Assembly (NCBI GenBank): GCA_963771705.1
Contig: CAVYUP010000006.1
Span: forward strand, 310,001-374,000
Reading direction: 5' to 3'
DNA from: DATFVA01 sp963771705
Lineage (GTDB): Bacteria > Bacteroidota > Ignavibacteria > Ignavibacteriales > Ignavibacteriaceae
Length of the DNA: 64,000 bases
A model generated the notes under the pieces. That model was not told the origin of the DNA. It saw only the letters and a program-made list of their open reading frames with translations, and ran no database searches. The translations under genes were made by a program, and so were the position numbers. Below, one piece after another: positions 26,864 through 35,142 of this stretch. Positions within the stretch are counted from its first letter, which is position 1; each line of letters starts with the position of its first letter.

Positions 26864-27318
26864 TTTATCACCTCTACTTATTAAACATGTTACATCGTAT
26901 TGCTTTTTGAATTTGCAATTTTCCTTTTTCATAAGCTGTCATATTAATCACCCTAAGGAAAGTGCTGCGTAAAATTTCACAATTTTAAAAGGATCAGGAT
27001 TTAATGGAAGGTTAAACTGGAAATATGTTCCGGGATAAAAATGATTGGGAAAATTGGGACAGCTGGACTAACTAATTGCGGGCAGGGGGCTCTGAAACTT
27101 AGCCGCTGTAAGGCGGGGCCTGCTTATACAATCTCAAATTAACACACTGCCATTTTGTCATACGTAGAATTTTTCAATAGCTGAAAATAGCGTTATTTCG
27201 ATATTATGAGGGTGTCTCATTATGAGTCCACCTCCGAGTCAAATACTCTATTTCCCCAGTATAAAACCGTTATAAAAAAGGAGTATGACAAATTGTCATA
27301 CTTGTTGAAAAGTTAAAC
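26864..27318. other. Intergenic region with repeated TTGTCATAC motif
   Basis: About 455 nt upstream of lipoprotein A and downstream of the lipoprotein B terminator. It contains no convincing gene. It holds a perfect 10-bp inverted repeat (AGTATGACAA / TTGTCATACT, one central base) at 27282-27302 and a third copy of TTGTCATAC at 27155-27163, so one or more regulator-binding sites are possible. The promoter of lipoprotein A should lie near its left end. Confidence 0.4.
27282..27302. promoter_or_regulatory. Inverted repeat, candidate operator
   Basis: AGTATGACAA and TTGTCATACT separated by one A. A single half-site TTGTCATAC recurs 120 nt to the left at 27155. No T tract of terminator strength follows on either strand. 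Confidence 0.4.
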
Positions 27319-27346
27319 AAAAAAGGGACTGCTTTTAGGCAGTCCC
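27319..27346 (-). terminator. Terminator of small lipoprotein gene B
   Basis: Perfect 8-bp stem GGGACTGC / GCAGTCCC, 6-nt loop, followed on the - strand by six T residues, 24 nt after the stop of the leftward gene. Confidence 0.9.
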
Positions 27347-27369
27347 GAAAAGATATAAATCAGAAAATT

Positions 27370-27837
27370 TTATTGGTTATTCAATACGATACGGACGCTT
27401 CCATAATCACCTGAGCCTTCAATTGTAATCTGGCTGTCGCCGCTTCGATACGAATAGGTTCCGGACAAGTACAGACTGGGCTGCCAGGCCAGGTTCATTA
27501 ATTTAGCTGCATTGTCAGACATTTCTATTGTGTTCCCTCTAATCTTGTAAGCACCCTGATCATGCAAAGCCGCAGACACTTGACTGTTTGCTGAACTATC
27601 TACTGCAGCATTGTAAGAATAAGTATTATCAGAGTTAAAATTAAAGCTGATATTCCCCGAAACCGAGACTGTTTTGGAGGCATTCTTATAATCTTTGTAA
27701 GTAACCTGAAACGTACCATAATACGCCTGGTCGGTTTTATCAATGGAGGCAGGTGTAACCGGGTTATTCGCTTTTTCGCATGCGGGAAAAGAAAGAGTAA
27801 CCAGAAAAATTACAAATAGAATCATCACTGTTTTCAT
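27370..27837 (-). CDS. Small lipoprotein B (paralogue of lipoprotein A)
   Basis: Two ATG codons stand in tandem; the second (27837) is at better distance from AAGGAGA. The signal MKTVMILFVIFLVTLSFPAC ends in a lipobox. The mature sequence follows the same plan as lipoprotein A: NNPVTPASIDKTD, then GTFQVTYKDYKN, VSGNISFNFNSD, and a final strand GSVRIVLNNQ. Shared positions suggest a tandem duplication, though overall identity is modest by eye. It sits downstream of the DUF4249/TonB-receptor pair (72 nt) on the same strand, so it might belong to that transcript. It has its own strong terminator. Function unknown. Confidence 0.78.
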   Translation of the reverse strand: MKTVMILFVIFLVTLSFPACEKANNPVTPASIDKTDQAYYGTFQVTYKDYKNASKTVSVSGNISFNFNSDNTYSYNAAVDSSANSQVSAALHDQGAYKIRGNTIEMSDNAAKLMNLAWQPSLYLSGTYSYRSGDSQITIEGSGDYGSVRIVLNNQ

Positions 27838-27909
27838 CATACTCTCCTTATAAATTTAACATCTCAACAGGTTTGACAGGATCGGGAGAAATAAGTTCCA
27901 TAATTTAAT

Positions 27910-28875
27910 TCATTCTGTCAGCCGGTAGCCGAAACTTAAAACATAATCACTACTAAATGAAAGATGAAGGACACGTCTGAAAAATGAACCAAAAACACCA
28001 TATCCTCCATTTATATTTGAATAATCCTGCTGATCAAGAATAACTGTATAACTATCTAAGAAAGTCTGGATTGTAGTATAATAAGGAGCCAAATTATTAT
28101 CAAGCAGCAATAATTCAAAATTGGCATCAATTACTGAATAATTAGATTTATCGGGATCCCCTTCTGAAATTTCATCCATCGCCCGGTTTACGGCTTCCAT
28201 TTCATAACTTAAGGTGTTACCGGAGGTTACTACCGGCAGATTAGGAAGGTAATTATTTCCATTTCGGAAATAGCTTACAGGAACCTCCTTGTGATGAAGA
28301 ATACTCTGTCCACTTTCGAGCTTATAGTAATTGATCTTCAGGACAGGAAGGTAAAGAATGCCGACAGTATCTTCCCCGGAAAGATGCCAGATAAAGAACA
28401 AGCCTTCATCCTTCTGTTCTATGTATGTATCGCTATTGATATTTTCATACTGAAACGTAAGGTTATTTGATTTGGGAGTAATGGTACTTCCGGTAAGTAA
28501 ACTTCCATCCGGGAGCTCCGCACTGAGCTCCATCAGCTTACCCGGAGCAGGCATAAGACTATCCGTATAATAATAATTCATTTCATTATCATTTATAACT
28601 GAAGAGGAATCATTTAATGAATAGTTATTGTCGTTATATTTTATTTTTACCTCAGCGTCTTTAATGAAAGTATCTTCGTTATATAAAGATGGGTTGAGCC
28701 CCTCCACATTATAGCTTCTTTCAATAAAAGCATATTGATAGGATGTATCGCCGTTTACAATACAGAACAAGGCGTATTGCTGAACGAAGCCGGCTTTAGG
28801 ACTGAAGTTTTCCTCACAGGAAAAGTTTATTACAAGCAGAAAAAATATAAGCAGACTAAAAAATACTTTTTTCAT
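27910..28875 (-). CDS. DUF4249 family lipoprotein
   Basis: A 321-residue lipoprotein (signal MKKVFFSLLIFFLLVINFSC). The mature protein is beta-rich and follows the DUF4249 pattern: an opening ALFCIVNGDTSYQYAFIERSY, an Ig-like DAEVKIKYNDNNYSLNDSS, a middle PGKLMELSAELPDGSLLTGST and the terminal GGYGVFGSFFRR. Its start overlaps the stop of the TonB-dependent receptor by four bases (ATGA), so translation is coupled. DUF4249 proteins in Bacteroidota are routinely encoded directly after a CarboxypepD_reg-type TonB receptor and are thought to be the surface-exposed partner, but their ligand is not established. Confidence 0.88.
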   Translation of the reverse strand: MKKVFFSLLIFFLLVINFSCEENFSPKAGFVQQYALFCIVNGDTSYQYAFIERSYNVEGLNPSLYNEDTFIKDAEVKIKYNDNNYSLNDSSSVINDNEMNYYYTDSLMPAPGKLMELSAELPDGSLLTGSTITPKSNNLTFQYENINSDTYIEQKDEGLFFIWHLSGEDTVGILYLPVLKINYYKLESGQSILHHKEVPVSYFRNGNNYLPNLPVVTSGNTLSYEMEAVNRAMDEISEGDPDKSNYSVIDANFELLLLDNNLAPYYTTIQTFLDSYTVILDQQDYSNINGGYGVFGSFFRRVLHLSFSSDYVLSFGYRLTE

Positions 28876-31109
28876 ATCTCAACCCTTAGTGAAGCGGTTG
28901 GAAGGAATGGCAGCATATTAACACGTTCTCCGGTAGTTCTATCATAATAAAACAGATTTTTTCTATCGTATACGTTAATGACACTTACATCAGCACGGAA
29001 CCTGAAGGAACCGATATCAAATTCTTTAGATACGCTCAAATCCAGCCTGTGATAATCCGGCAGTCTTCCCAGATTTTTTGATGCAAGGATTGTATAAGGT
29101 GTGAAGTAAAAATCCCTATTACCAAGATCATTAAAATAGAGTTTATTATAGAACCCGATTACCTGGGTATAAGGGAGTCCTGAATTGTAATACCAGGCAG
29201 CACTGGCGCTCCATCCCGAACCAAAGCTATATTCAAAAAGAACACTAATATTATGCCTGGAATCGTAGCGGGGCTGATACTTCAAACCATAAATTTCTTT
29301 GAAAGCCCAGCTTAAGGAATATGCAATATTCAATGAAAATGGCTGCTGTTTAAATACCGAAAGAACCTCGAGTCCGTATGACTCCCCGCTTCCCGAAACC
29401 AGGTCGGGATCATCCGCGAAATATTTCCTTTCATTAACCGACTTAAGGTTGTGTATGAGCTTATAGTAGCCTTCGATATCAAAAGAGAGCATATCGAAGG
29501 GAGAAATATTAAAACCAGTTACGTAGTGGATTGCAGCGGCAGGCTTAAGGTATGACGGGGTGATAATCCATGGTTCAAATACAGAGATTACAGCATTCTC
29601 ATCTGAAATTGTCGTCAGCTCCTGCTGATAAATACCCCAGGCGCCTTTAAGAGAAAGCCAGGGGGATATCTTATATGTAAAACTTAACCGTGGTTCGAAA
29701 GAAAAATCACCCGCAGTTCCATTAGCGAACCTTGTAAAATTAAAACGTGAACCTCCTTCTGCCATCAGATTATCAATATTACCAAGTTTATAATTCGCAT
29801 AAAAACTTACATTAGTACCCTGACTACTGATTTCGGTATAAGCTTTTCTGACATTTTCGAGTTTTAGTCCCGACCTGATGGTAGCAAATTCCGTCCCTCC
29901 GGAGAGTTCATCATTATTACTAAAGATATACGTAAAACCAGCCCTTACAGTAACGTCGTTTATTTCATTGCTTTTGGCTCTTGTCCGGCTAAAGTTAGGT
30001 ATCACTTCCCCACTGAAATAACTTGAAAACAAATTGACCTGATAGAAAAGCGGGCTACCGGTAACCCATTGAAAATACGTAATTCCAAAAAGCTGGTTCT
30101 TCCAGCTAAAATCCTCCTGCAGAGGATCGGGGTTATCGAGGTTATCAGAGCTTACGAAGGATGTAAAAGTAAATTTGGAATCTTCAAGGAACTCAGGGTT
30201 TGAATAATTTATATTAAATGACAGGTCATAAAAATCAACCGGGACATTTTTATTATTCAAGAACTTACCGAGAATTTTATTAGAATAACTTTTTCTTCCC
30301 GAGAGCATGAAGGAGCCATCGGGAACAGGGCCTTCAACCAATACTTTACCCGACAGGAAACTACCGCTTGCTATTCCCGCAAAACGATTTTTATTTCCAT
30401 CCTTACCCGTAATTTTCAGCAATGAAGACAGCCGCCCTCTGTATTCCACAGGAAAGGCAGTTTTATAAAATTCAGCAACGCTGATCATATCAGGATCGAC
30501 CACACTGAAAAGTCCCAGAGCATGGAAAGGACTATATACCGGGATTCCGTTCAACAGCACGAGATTCTGGTCTGACGCACCCCCTCTTACATTATATCTA
30601 GCCGTAACATCGCCCGTAGAATTCACGCCGGGCAATAATTTAAGCGACCGTATAAGATCTGTTTCCACACCTGCTGGAATAGTTTCAAGCTCCCTGGTAT
30701 ATATCCGGTTTAAACTAACATTGGTATTGCCGCCCGCATCATACTTCTCACCTATCTTTTCAAGCTGTGGAAGAGCAACTGCTGCGGGGAGAAGCCTTAC
30801 ATTTACATACGCCATTGCATTATTGATAATTTTGATATCATATACCTCGCTCCTGTAACCAATATATGATACAACAAGCGTATATCGGCCTGCTTTTAAC
30901 GAAGGAATAAAAAAATATCCCCTCTGATCAGTTGCGGCGCCGGAATTTGTTTCCTTTAGGAGGATATTGCAGTACGGAAGCGGTTCACCTGTAGTAGAAT
31001 CTGTAACAAATCCGCGAAGAGAGCCTGCATTCTGTGAATAGAGGTTAGAGAAACTCAGTAAAAGAATGAGGAATCCCACAGCAGGAATATTTAATCTGGA
31101 AAGGTCCAT
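28872..31109 (-). CDS. TonB-dependent outer-membrane receptor with carboxypeptidase-regulatory-like domain
   Basis: A 745-residue outer-membrane importer energised by TonB. A signal peptide (about 1-25) precedes a CarboxypepD_reg-like beta-sandwich (GSLRGFVTDSTTGEPLPYCNILL ... about 28-110), then a plug domain (RSLKLLPGVNSTGDVTARYNVRGGASDQN, about 135-230) and a beta-barrel of short paired strands to the C-terminus. It is shorter than SusC proteins and is paired with a DUF4249 lipoprotein rather than SusD, so glycan uptake is not implied. It is divergent from the diadenylate cyclase gene, with 249 nt between them. No clear Shine-Dalgarno sequence is visible, which is common in Bacteroidota. 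Substrate unknown. Confidence 0.93.
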   Translation of the reverse strand: MDLSRLNIPAVGFLILLLSFSNLYSQNAGSLRGFVTDSTTGEPLPYCNILLKETNSGAATDQRGYFFIPSLKAGRYTLVVSYIGYRSEVYDIKIINNAMAYVNVRLLPAAVALPQLEKIGEKYDAGGNTNVSLNRIYTRELETIPAGVETDLIRSLKLLPGVNSTGDVTARYNVRGGASDQNLVLLNGIPVYSPFHALGLFSVVDPDMISVAEFYKTAFPVEYRGRLSSLLKITGKDGNKNRFAGIASGSFLSGKVLVEGPVPDGSFMLSGRKSYSNKILGKFLNNKNVPVDFYDLSFNINYSNPEFLEDSKFTFTSFVSSDNLDNPDPLQEDFSWKNQLFGITYFQWVTGSPLFYQVNLFSSYFSGEVIPNFSRTRAKSNEINDVTVRAGFTYIFSNNDELSGGTEFATIRSGLKLENVRKAYTEISSQGTNVSFYANYKLGNIDNLMAEGGSRFNFTRFANGTAGDFSFEPRLSFTYKISPWLSLKGAWGIYQQELTTISDENAVISVFEPWIITPSYLKPAAAIHYVTGFNISPFDMLSFDIEGYYKLIHNLKSVNERKYFADDPDLVSGSGESYGLEVLSVFKQQPFSLNIAYSLSWAFKEIYGLKYQPRYDSRHNISVLFEYSFGSGWSASAAWYYNSGLPYTQVIGFYNKLYFNDLGNRDFYFTPYTILASKNLGRLPDYHRLDLSVSKEFDIGSFRFRADVSVINVYDRKNLFYYDRTTGERVNMLPFLPTASLRVEI

Positions 31110-31358
31110 TTGTGAAATGTTAAGTTATAAAATATATTCCTGTTCTAAATAAATATTATCAATAAACTAAAACAATTCAAGCACGGTTACATAAAGATGC
31201 TCAAAACTATTAACTTTGAAACTGACTTTCAGGAAAATAATTCTGCTTTCATATTCAATATACCTGAAGCATGACCGCAATATATTATCTATCGGATAAA
31301 CAGCTGATTAAGCGGATGGACATCAGGATTACTTTGACAAAAAAACTAATTAAATAAG

Positions 31359-32798
31359 ATGGATTGGATTTCAGAGTTCAGCAGAAATATAAGGATAGTT
31401 GATATTCTCGATATCCTGATCGTGTCAGCCTTCCTGTTCATTTTTATCAACTGGCTGAGAAGAAGCGCCTCGCGGAGACTTGTGGCCGCGATCTCTGTAT
31501 TTGCAGTCATTTACCTGCTTGCCAGATTTTTTCAACTTTACCTTACAGAGATACTCATCCAGACTCTGATTGTAGTAATCCTTATTGCCGCGATAATAGT
31601 ATTCCAGTCAGACATCCGCCGTATGATTGACCTTGCCTGGTTCTGGACAAACTTCAGGAGAAAACCCAGGCTATCTACCTATGCTCAATCAGTTGATATT
31701 CTTACAGAAGCAGTAGGTAAAATGTCAGAAAAAAGAACCGGGGCACTGATAACAATTCGGGGAAAAGAACCTTGTGAAAGGCATCTTAACGGAGGCATTC
31801 CCCTTGAAGGAAAGATAAGTTCGCCTCTGCTGTACAGCATTTTTAGTACAAGTTCTCCAGGACATGACGGGGCAATAATTATTGAAGGAAATAAGATTTC
31901 AAGGTTTGGGGCTCACCTACCCCTCTCAATAAATATAGAAGCGTTAGGCCAGGGAAGTACCAGACACGCGGCCGGACTTGGGTTATCTGAACACTGCGAT
32001 GCTCTTACAATAATTGTATCGGAGGAAAGAGGCACTATAAGTATTGCAGAAAACAGCCAGCTGAAAATCCTGAAATCGACTGTAGAATTAAAACACAGAC
32101 TCGAAGAATTTTATCATAAGAATTATCCGGTGACAAAGGATAATGAGGTTAAATGGTGGAACAGACGGAATATACTAACAGCGGCTGCCTCATTGTTAAT
32201 AGCTGTGATCGCCTGGATCTTTCTGGCCTATCACTCAGACAGAGTATTCAGAAGCTACACTGTGCCGATTGAATTCAGAAACCTGACTACGGGCTTCTCT
32301 CTTGCTCAGCAGGTTCCATCTAAAGCGGCTGTTACGCTAGAAGGTTCAGATCAGGCTTTCCGGCTTCTGGATCCGGGAGATCTTGTAGTTTCTCTTAACC
32401 TTCGGGATTTAAAGAAAGGCAAAAACGAATTTGCTATTGATGAAGAGGATCTGAAACTTCCCTCCGGTTTAAGTTTATACGACATCGAACCGAAAAGAAT
32501 AACGGTAAACGCAGTACCTACTAAAATAGTCTCCCTGCCTGTTAAAGTTCAAACGGCAGGCAAACTTCCGGATAACATGAAGCTTATTTCTATCCAGATG
32601 AATCCTGCTAAAATTATGGTAATTGTTCCTGCAGAAGGGAATCATCTGCCAAAATACATTTATACCGAACCGGTAGACTTAAGCAATATTAACGGATCCA
32701 CAAGTATAAACACACAGGTTCTGATACCTCAAAAATATAAACTTCCCCCTGAAGAGGATGGTGAAGTTTCCGTTGAGATAAATGTTAAAAACAGATGA
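31359..32798 (+). CDS. Membrane diadenylate cyclase (CdaA-like DAC domain) fused to a YbbR domain
   Basis: Predicted to make the second messenger c-di-AMP from two ATP. Three N-terminal membrane helices (about 15-95) are followed by a DisA_N/DAC domain with DGA at 170-172 (SSPGHDGAIII). The second catalytic motif, usually RHR, reads STRHAAGLGLSE with R202-H203 and Ala in place of the second Arg. After a further membrane helix at about 270-290 (ILTAAASLLIAVIAWIFLAY) come YbbR-like repeats (SYTVPIEFRNL, LVVSLNLRDLKKGKNEF) facing the periplasm. In Firmicutes CdaA and its regulator CdaR (YbbR) are separate proteins; here they are one chain of 479 residues. Possible targets include the RCK_C channel at 5856. 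Activity is inferred from motifs only. Confidence 0.88.
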   Translation: MDWISEFSRNIRIVDILDILIVSAFLFIFINWLRRSASRRLVAAISVFAVIYLLARFFQLYLTEILIQTLIVVILIAAIIVFQSDIRRMIDLAWFWTNFRRKPRLSTYAQSVDILTEAVGKMSEKRTGALITIRGKEPCERHLNGGIPLEGKISSPLLYSIFSTSSPGHDGAIIIEGNKISRFGAHLPLSINIEALGQGSTRHAAGLGLSEHCDALTIIVSEERGTISIAENSQLKILKSTVELKHRLEEFYHKNYPVTKDNEVKWWNRRNILTAAASLLIAVIAWIFLAYHSDRVFRSYTVPIEFRNLTTGFSLAQQVPSKAAVTLEGSDQAFRLLDPGDLVVSLNLRDLKKGKNEFAIDEEDLKLPSGLSLYDIEPKRITVNAVPTKIVSLPVKVQTAGKLPDNMKLISIQMNPAKIMVIVPAEGNHLPKYIYTEPVDLSNINGSTSINTQVLIPQKYKLPPEEDGEVSVEINVKNR

Positions 32799-32911
32799 AA
32801 CAAGAAAATATTCTCCGGAGCAGCTATGGAAGTGCTTATTACACCTTTTCCATTTACTAAAGTTTACAAGAGCTTACTACATTTAAATAACAATAATTAA
32901 AGCGGTGTGAT

Positions 32912-33229
32912 ATGGCATGGTTTATACTATTCATTGCCGGGTTATTTGAGACAGCCTGGGCAATCGGGATGAAGTACTCGCAGGGTTTCACCAGGTTCTG
33001 GCCAAGCGTTTTTACTTTAGTGAGTGTTTTAATCAGCATGGGTCTGCTTGCTTATTCCCTAAAAGAGCTGCCCGTAGGTTCAGCCTATGCTGTATGGACA
33101 GGCATAGGAGCAGTAGGAACCGCCATATTGGGTATAATACTTTTTGGAGAGTCCAAAGAAATTATCCGGCTCTTTTTCATCTTCCTGATTATTATCGGTA
33201 TAGCAGGACTAAGAATTTTTGCGAAATAA
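32912..33229 (+). CDS. Small multidrug resistance family protein, Gdx/SugE type (guanidinium exporter)
   Basis: A 105-residue protein with four membrane helices, the standard SMR length. The essential membrane Glu is in GLFETAWAIGMKYS near residue 13, and the second signature is GSAYAVWTGIGAVGTAILG. The WAIGMKYS and GAVGTA sequences fit the SugE/Gdx branch, which exports guanidinium in exchange for protons, rather than the EmrE drug-pump branch. It should act as an antiparallel dimer in the inner membrane. I looked for a guanidine riboswitch in the 113 nt upstream and saw none. It stands between the cyclase and the sulfur-related block, with no evident functional link to either. Confidence 0.9.
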   Translation: MAWFILFIAGLFETAWAIGMKYSQGFTRFWPSVFTLVSVLISMGLLAYSLKELPVGSAYAVWTGIGAVGTAILGIILFGESKEIIRLFFIFLIIIGIAGLRIFAK

Positions 33230-33317
33230 ATATGATGCAGTTTAGGTGATGCTGGTCATAGGCAATGACAGCAGTTAACCCCTATAATTGATTTTATTTT
33301 ATTTAAGGTTACCGCGT

Positions 33318-33683
33318 ATGAGCATTAAAAAAGTGCTGGCCGTAATAAATGATGAAATCACTGCTATACAGGTGGACAATTTGCTGAATCAGCCTGATTT
33401 GTGGGAATTAGAGTTTATTCGGTTAAGACCTGAAATAGTGGAGGAAATCCTTGCCTGGCAGCCTGATGTTGTAATTTTTGATATTAGTCTATTATCCTCT
33501 CTTGATGAAACAGACTATCCAAAAATTTTCAGCAATAATGATATCCCTTTCCTTTATTTAACACCTTCCAACGTGGACCCGACCCTTTTCGAATCAATTC
33601 CATCACCAAAAACTTATAATTTAGCTGAACTCAATAACGCCGTTCGTGAAACATTTAACGCATATCGTTCTAATTCAGCCTGA
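33318..33683 (+). CDS. Stand-alone receiver-like (CheY-fold) protein, partly degenerate
   Basis: A 121-residue protein matching the size of a single receiver domain. The start at 33318 (MSIKKVLAVINDEIT) fits the receiver beta-1 strand; an ATG 30 nt upstream would add a poor leader. The expected phospho-acceptor Asp lies in PDVVIFDISLL. The acidic pocket at the end of beta-1, usually DD or ED, is reduced (VINDEIT), the Thr is present (FLYLTPSN), and the conserved Lys near the end is less clear (SPKTYN). It therefore may not be phosphorylated normally. It opens the + strand block leading to siroheme and TSUP genes. No DNA-binding output domain is attached; partner unknown. Confidence 0.65.
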   Translation: MSIKKVLAVINDEITAIQVDNLLNQPDLWELEFIRLRPEIVEEILAWQPDVVIFDISLLSSLDETDYPKIFSNNDIPFLYLTPSNVDPTLFESIPSPKTYNLAELNNAVRETFNAYRSNSA

Positions 33684-33856
33684 TAAAATTCCCTAAGAGT
33701 CTTTCCCCTTTTTTCTCTTAAAGATTGACAGCTTCACAAAGCTATATCAATTCTGCCCAAATTACTTATTCTTTAACAACACGCAGATTACAGTTTTTCA
33801 TCGCAGGTTGCTTTTCTATCTCTAATGGATATTTTTCGATTGGTGGGGAAAATATT

Positions 33857-34519
33857 ATGAAAAATAGCAAAAAAGCCGGCTTTTACCCTGTTCTGATTAA
33901 CCTTCAGAGTTTCAATTGTATTGTTGTGGGCGGTGGTAAAGTTGCGTACAGAAAAGTCCTCTCTCTTCTTAAATTCGGAGCGGATGTAACTGTACTTTCA
34001 CCGAAAATAATGAAACCAATTATGGAATTAGCAAAGCAGAATTCCATAAAGGTAATTCATAAATCGTATTCGGAAGAATATATTAAGGGCTACAAAATTG
34101 CCTTTAGCGCTACTGATAACCCGGAATTAAACCGGACCGTAAGAAAAGACTGCACTAAAAACGGGATTCTGCTTAATGTAGTAGATGATCCTGTTTTGTG
34201 CGATTTCATTCTGCCGGCAAATGTGATCCGCGGTGATCTGACAATCTCCATCTCTTCTCAGGGGAATGCTCCATTCTTTACAAAAAAGATGAAAACTAAA
34301 ATCGAAGAACTTATTTCTCCTGTATATGAAGAGATATTCACGATGGCAGGTAAGCTGCGAAGACAAATTATGGTGAACAATCACATTGATTCAAAGACCA
34401 GAACGAAGATACTAAAGAAATTTGCATCGCAAAACTGGGAAGAAATTCTTTCACATAATGGAAGAAAGACTCCTCAGCGGCATCTTAAAGAAATTCTGAA
34501 AGAATTCAATTTGAAATAA
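33857..34519 (+). CDS. Precorrin-2 dehydrogenase / sirohydrochlorin ferrochelatase-like (CysG-N/Met8p)
   Basis: Catalyses NAD-dependent oxidation of precorrin-2 to sirohydrochlorin and possibly iron insertion, leading to siroheme. The start at 33857 gives the usual N-terminus (YPVLINLQSFNCIVVGGGKVAYRKV) with the Rossmann GGGKVA motif; upstream in-frame codons to 33725 are not needed. The catalytic region DPVLCDFILPANVIRGDLTIS and the signature SISSQGNAPFFTKKMKTKIEEL are present. At 221 residues it is a stand-alone dehydrogenase without the methyltransferase part, which is encoded two genes downstream at 35143. Siroheme is needed by dissimilatory sulfite reductase DsrAB, so the location beside the sulfate-reduction block makes sense. 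The same intermediate can also feed alternative haem synthesis. Confidence 0.93.
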   Translation: MKNSKKAGFYPVLINLQSFNCIVVGGGKVAYRKVLSLLKFGADVTVLSPKIMKPIMELAKQNSIKVIHKSYSEEYIKGYKIAFSATDNPELNRTVRKDCTKNGILLNVVDDPVLCDFILPANVIRGDLTISISSQGNAPFFTKKMKTKIEELISPVYEEIFTMAGKLRRQIMVNNHIDSKTRTKILKKFASQNWEEILSHNGRKTPQRHLKEILKEFNLK

Positions 34520-34538
34520 TATCTATCCGGGCAAAAAT

Positions 34539-35123
34539 ATGAGTGATCTGAAAATACTAAAAAGAAAAATACTCATAACATTCACTATAATGCTTCTTTT
34601 AATAATCGGCAGCGGGGTTCTAGGCTGGTTTTTAACACAGCAAATAGAGCATAGCACCAACATCATAGAAGTTGTTCATCTGTTAAAAGAATCTGAACTT
34701 CAGCTCCGCCGTGAAGAAAAAAATCTACTAATCAGGGGATACTCACAGGACAGATATCTCCGATGGCAGAAAGCCAAAGAAGATTTTCACCAAAAATTAG
34801 GAGAGCTGATAGGGATGAAAGCGCTTCAAGAAAATGAAATAAACGCATTGAAAACAGATTATTCTGAAATGTCGGGTAACTACAATGAGTTCTTTAGCGT
34901 CATTCGCTCAAATCAGCTCAGCGTTCAGGATATTGCCAAATATGACCAGGAGTTTAAGCAAACAGGCCGAAAAACCCTTGAAATGATAAATAATATTTTG
35001 GATAGGGAACACAATATATCAAGCAGCCGTGACTGGCAGGCAGATATACTTATTGCAGTATTTCTCATTGTTTTCGTAATAACTGCGGGGTTCCTAATAA
35101 TAAATGTACTTAAGCATATTTAA
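34539..35123 (+). CDS. Two-helix membrane protein with periplasmic four-helix-bundle sensor domain, no output domain
   Basis: A 194-residue protein with a membrane helix at about 12-33 and another at about 170-190, enclosing a helical periplasmic segment of about 135 residues. The segment contains LRREEKNLLIRGYSQDRYLRWQ, a pattern typical of four-helix-bundle ligand-binding domains of chemoreceptors and sensor kinases (4HB_MCP/HBM type). No HAMP, kinase, methyl-accepting or other output domain follows; the protein ends eight residues after the second membrane helix. It lies between the two siroheme genes, suggesting co-transcription. It could be a sensor subunit for the kinase-like protein at 39532, a truncated chemoreceptor, or a small accessory protein; nothing decides between these. 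Confidence 0.75.
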   Translation: MSDLKILKRKILITFTIMLLLIIGSGVLGWFLTQQIEHSTNIIEVVHLLKESELQLRREEKNLLIRGYSQDRYLRWQKAKEDFHQKLGELIGMKALQENEINALKTDYSEMSGNYNEFFSVIRSNQLSVQDIAKYDQEFKQTGRKTLEMINNILDREHNISSSRDWQADILIAVFLIVFVITAGFLIINVLKHI

Positions 35124-35142
35124 AATAAATCAGGTGCATAAA

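Noticed and set aside
32799..32911. Possible guanidine riboswitch before the Gdx/SugE gene
   Set aside because: I looked for the ykkC class I features and paired ACGR loops of class II; neither is visible.
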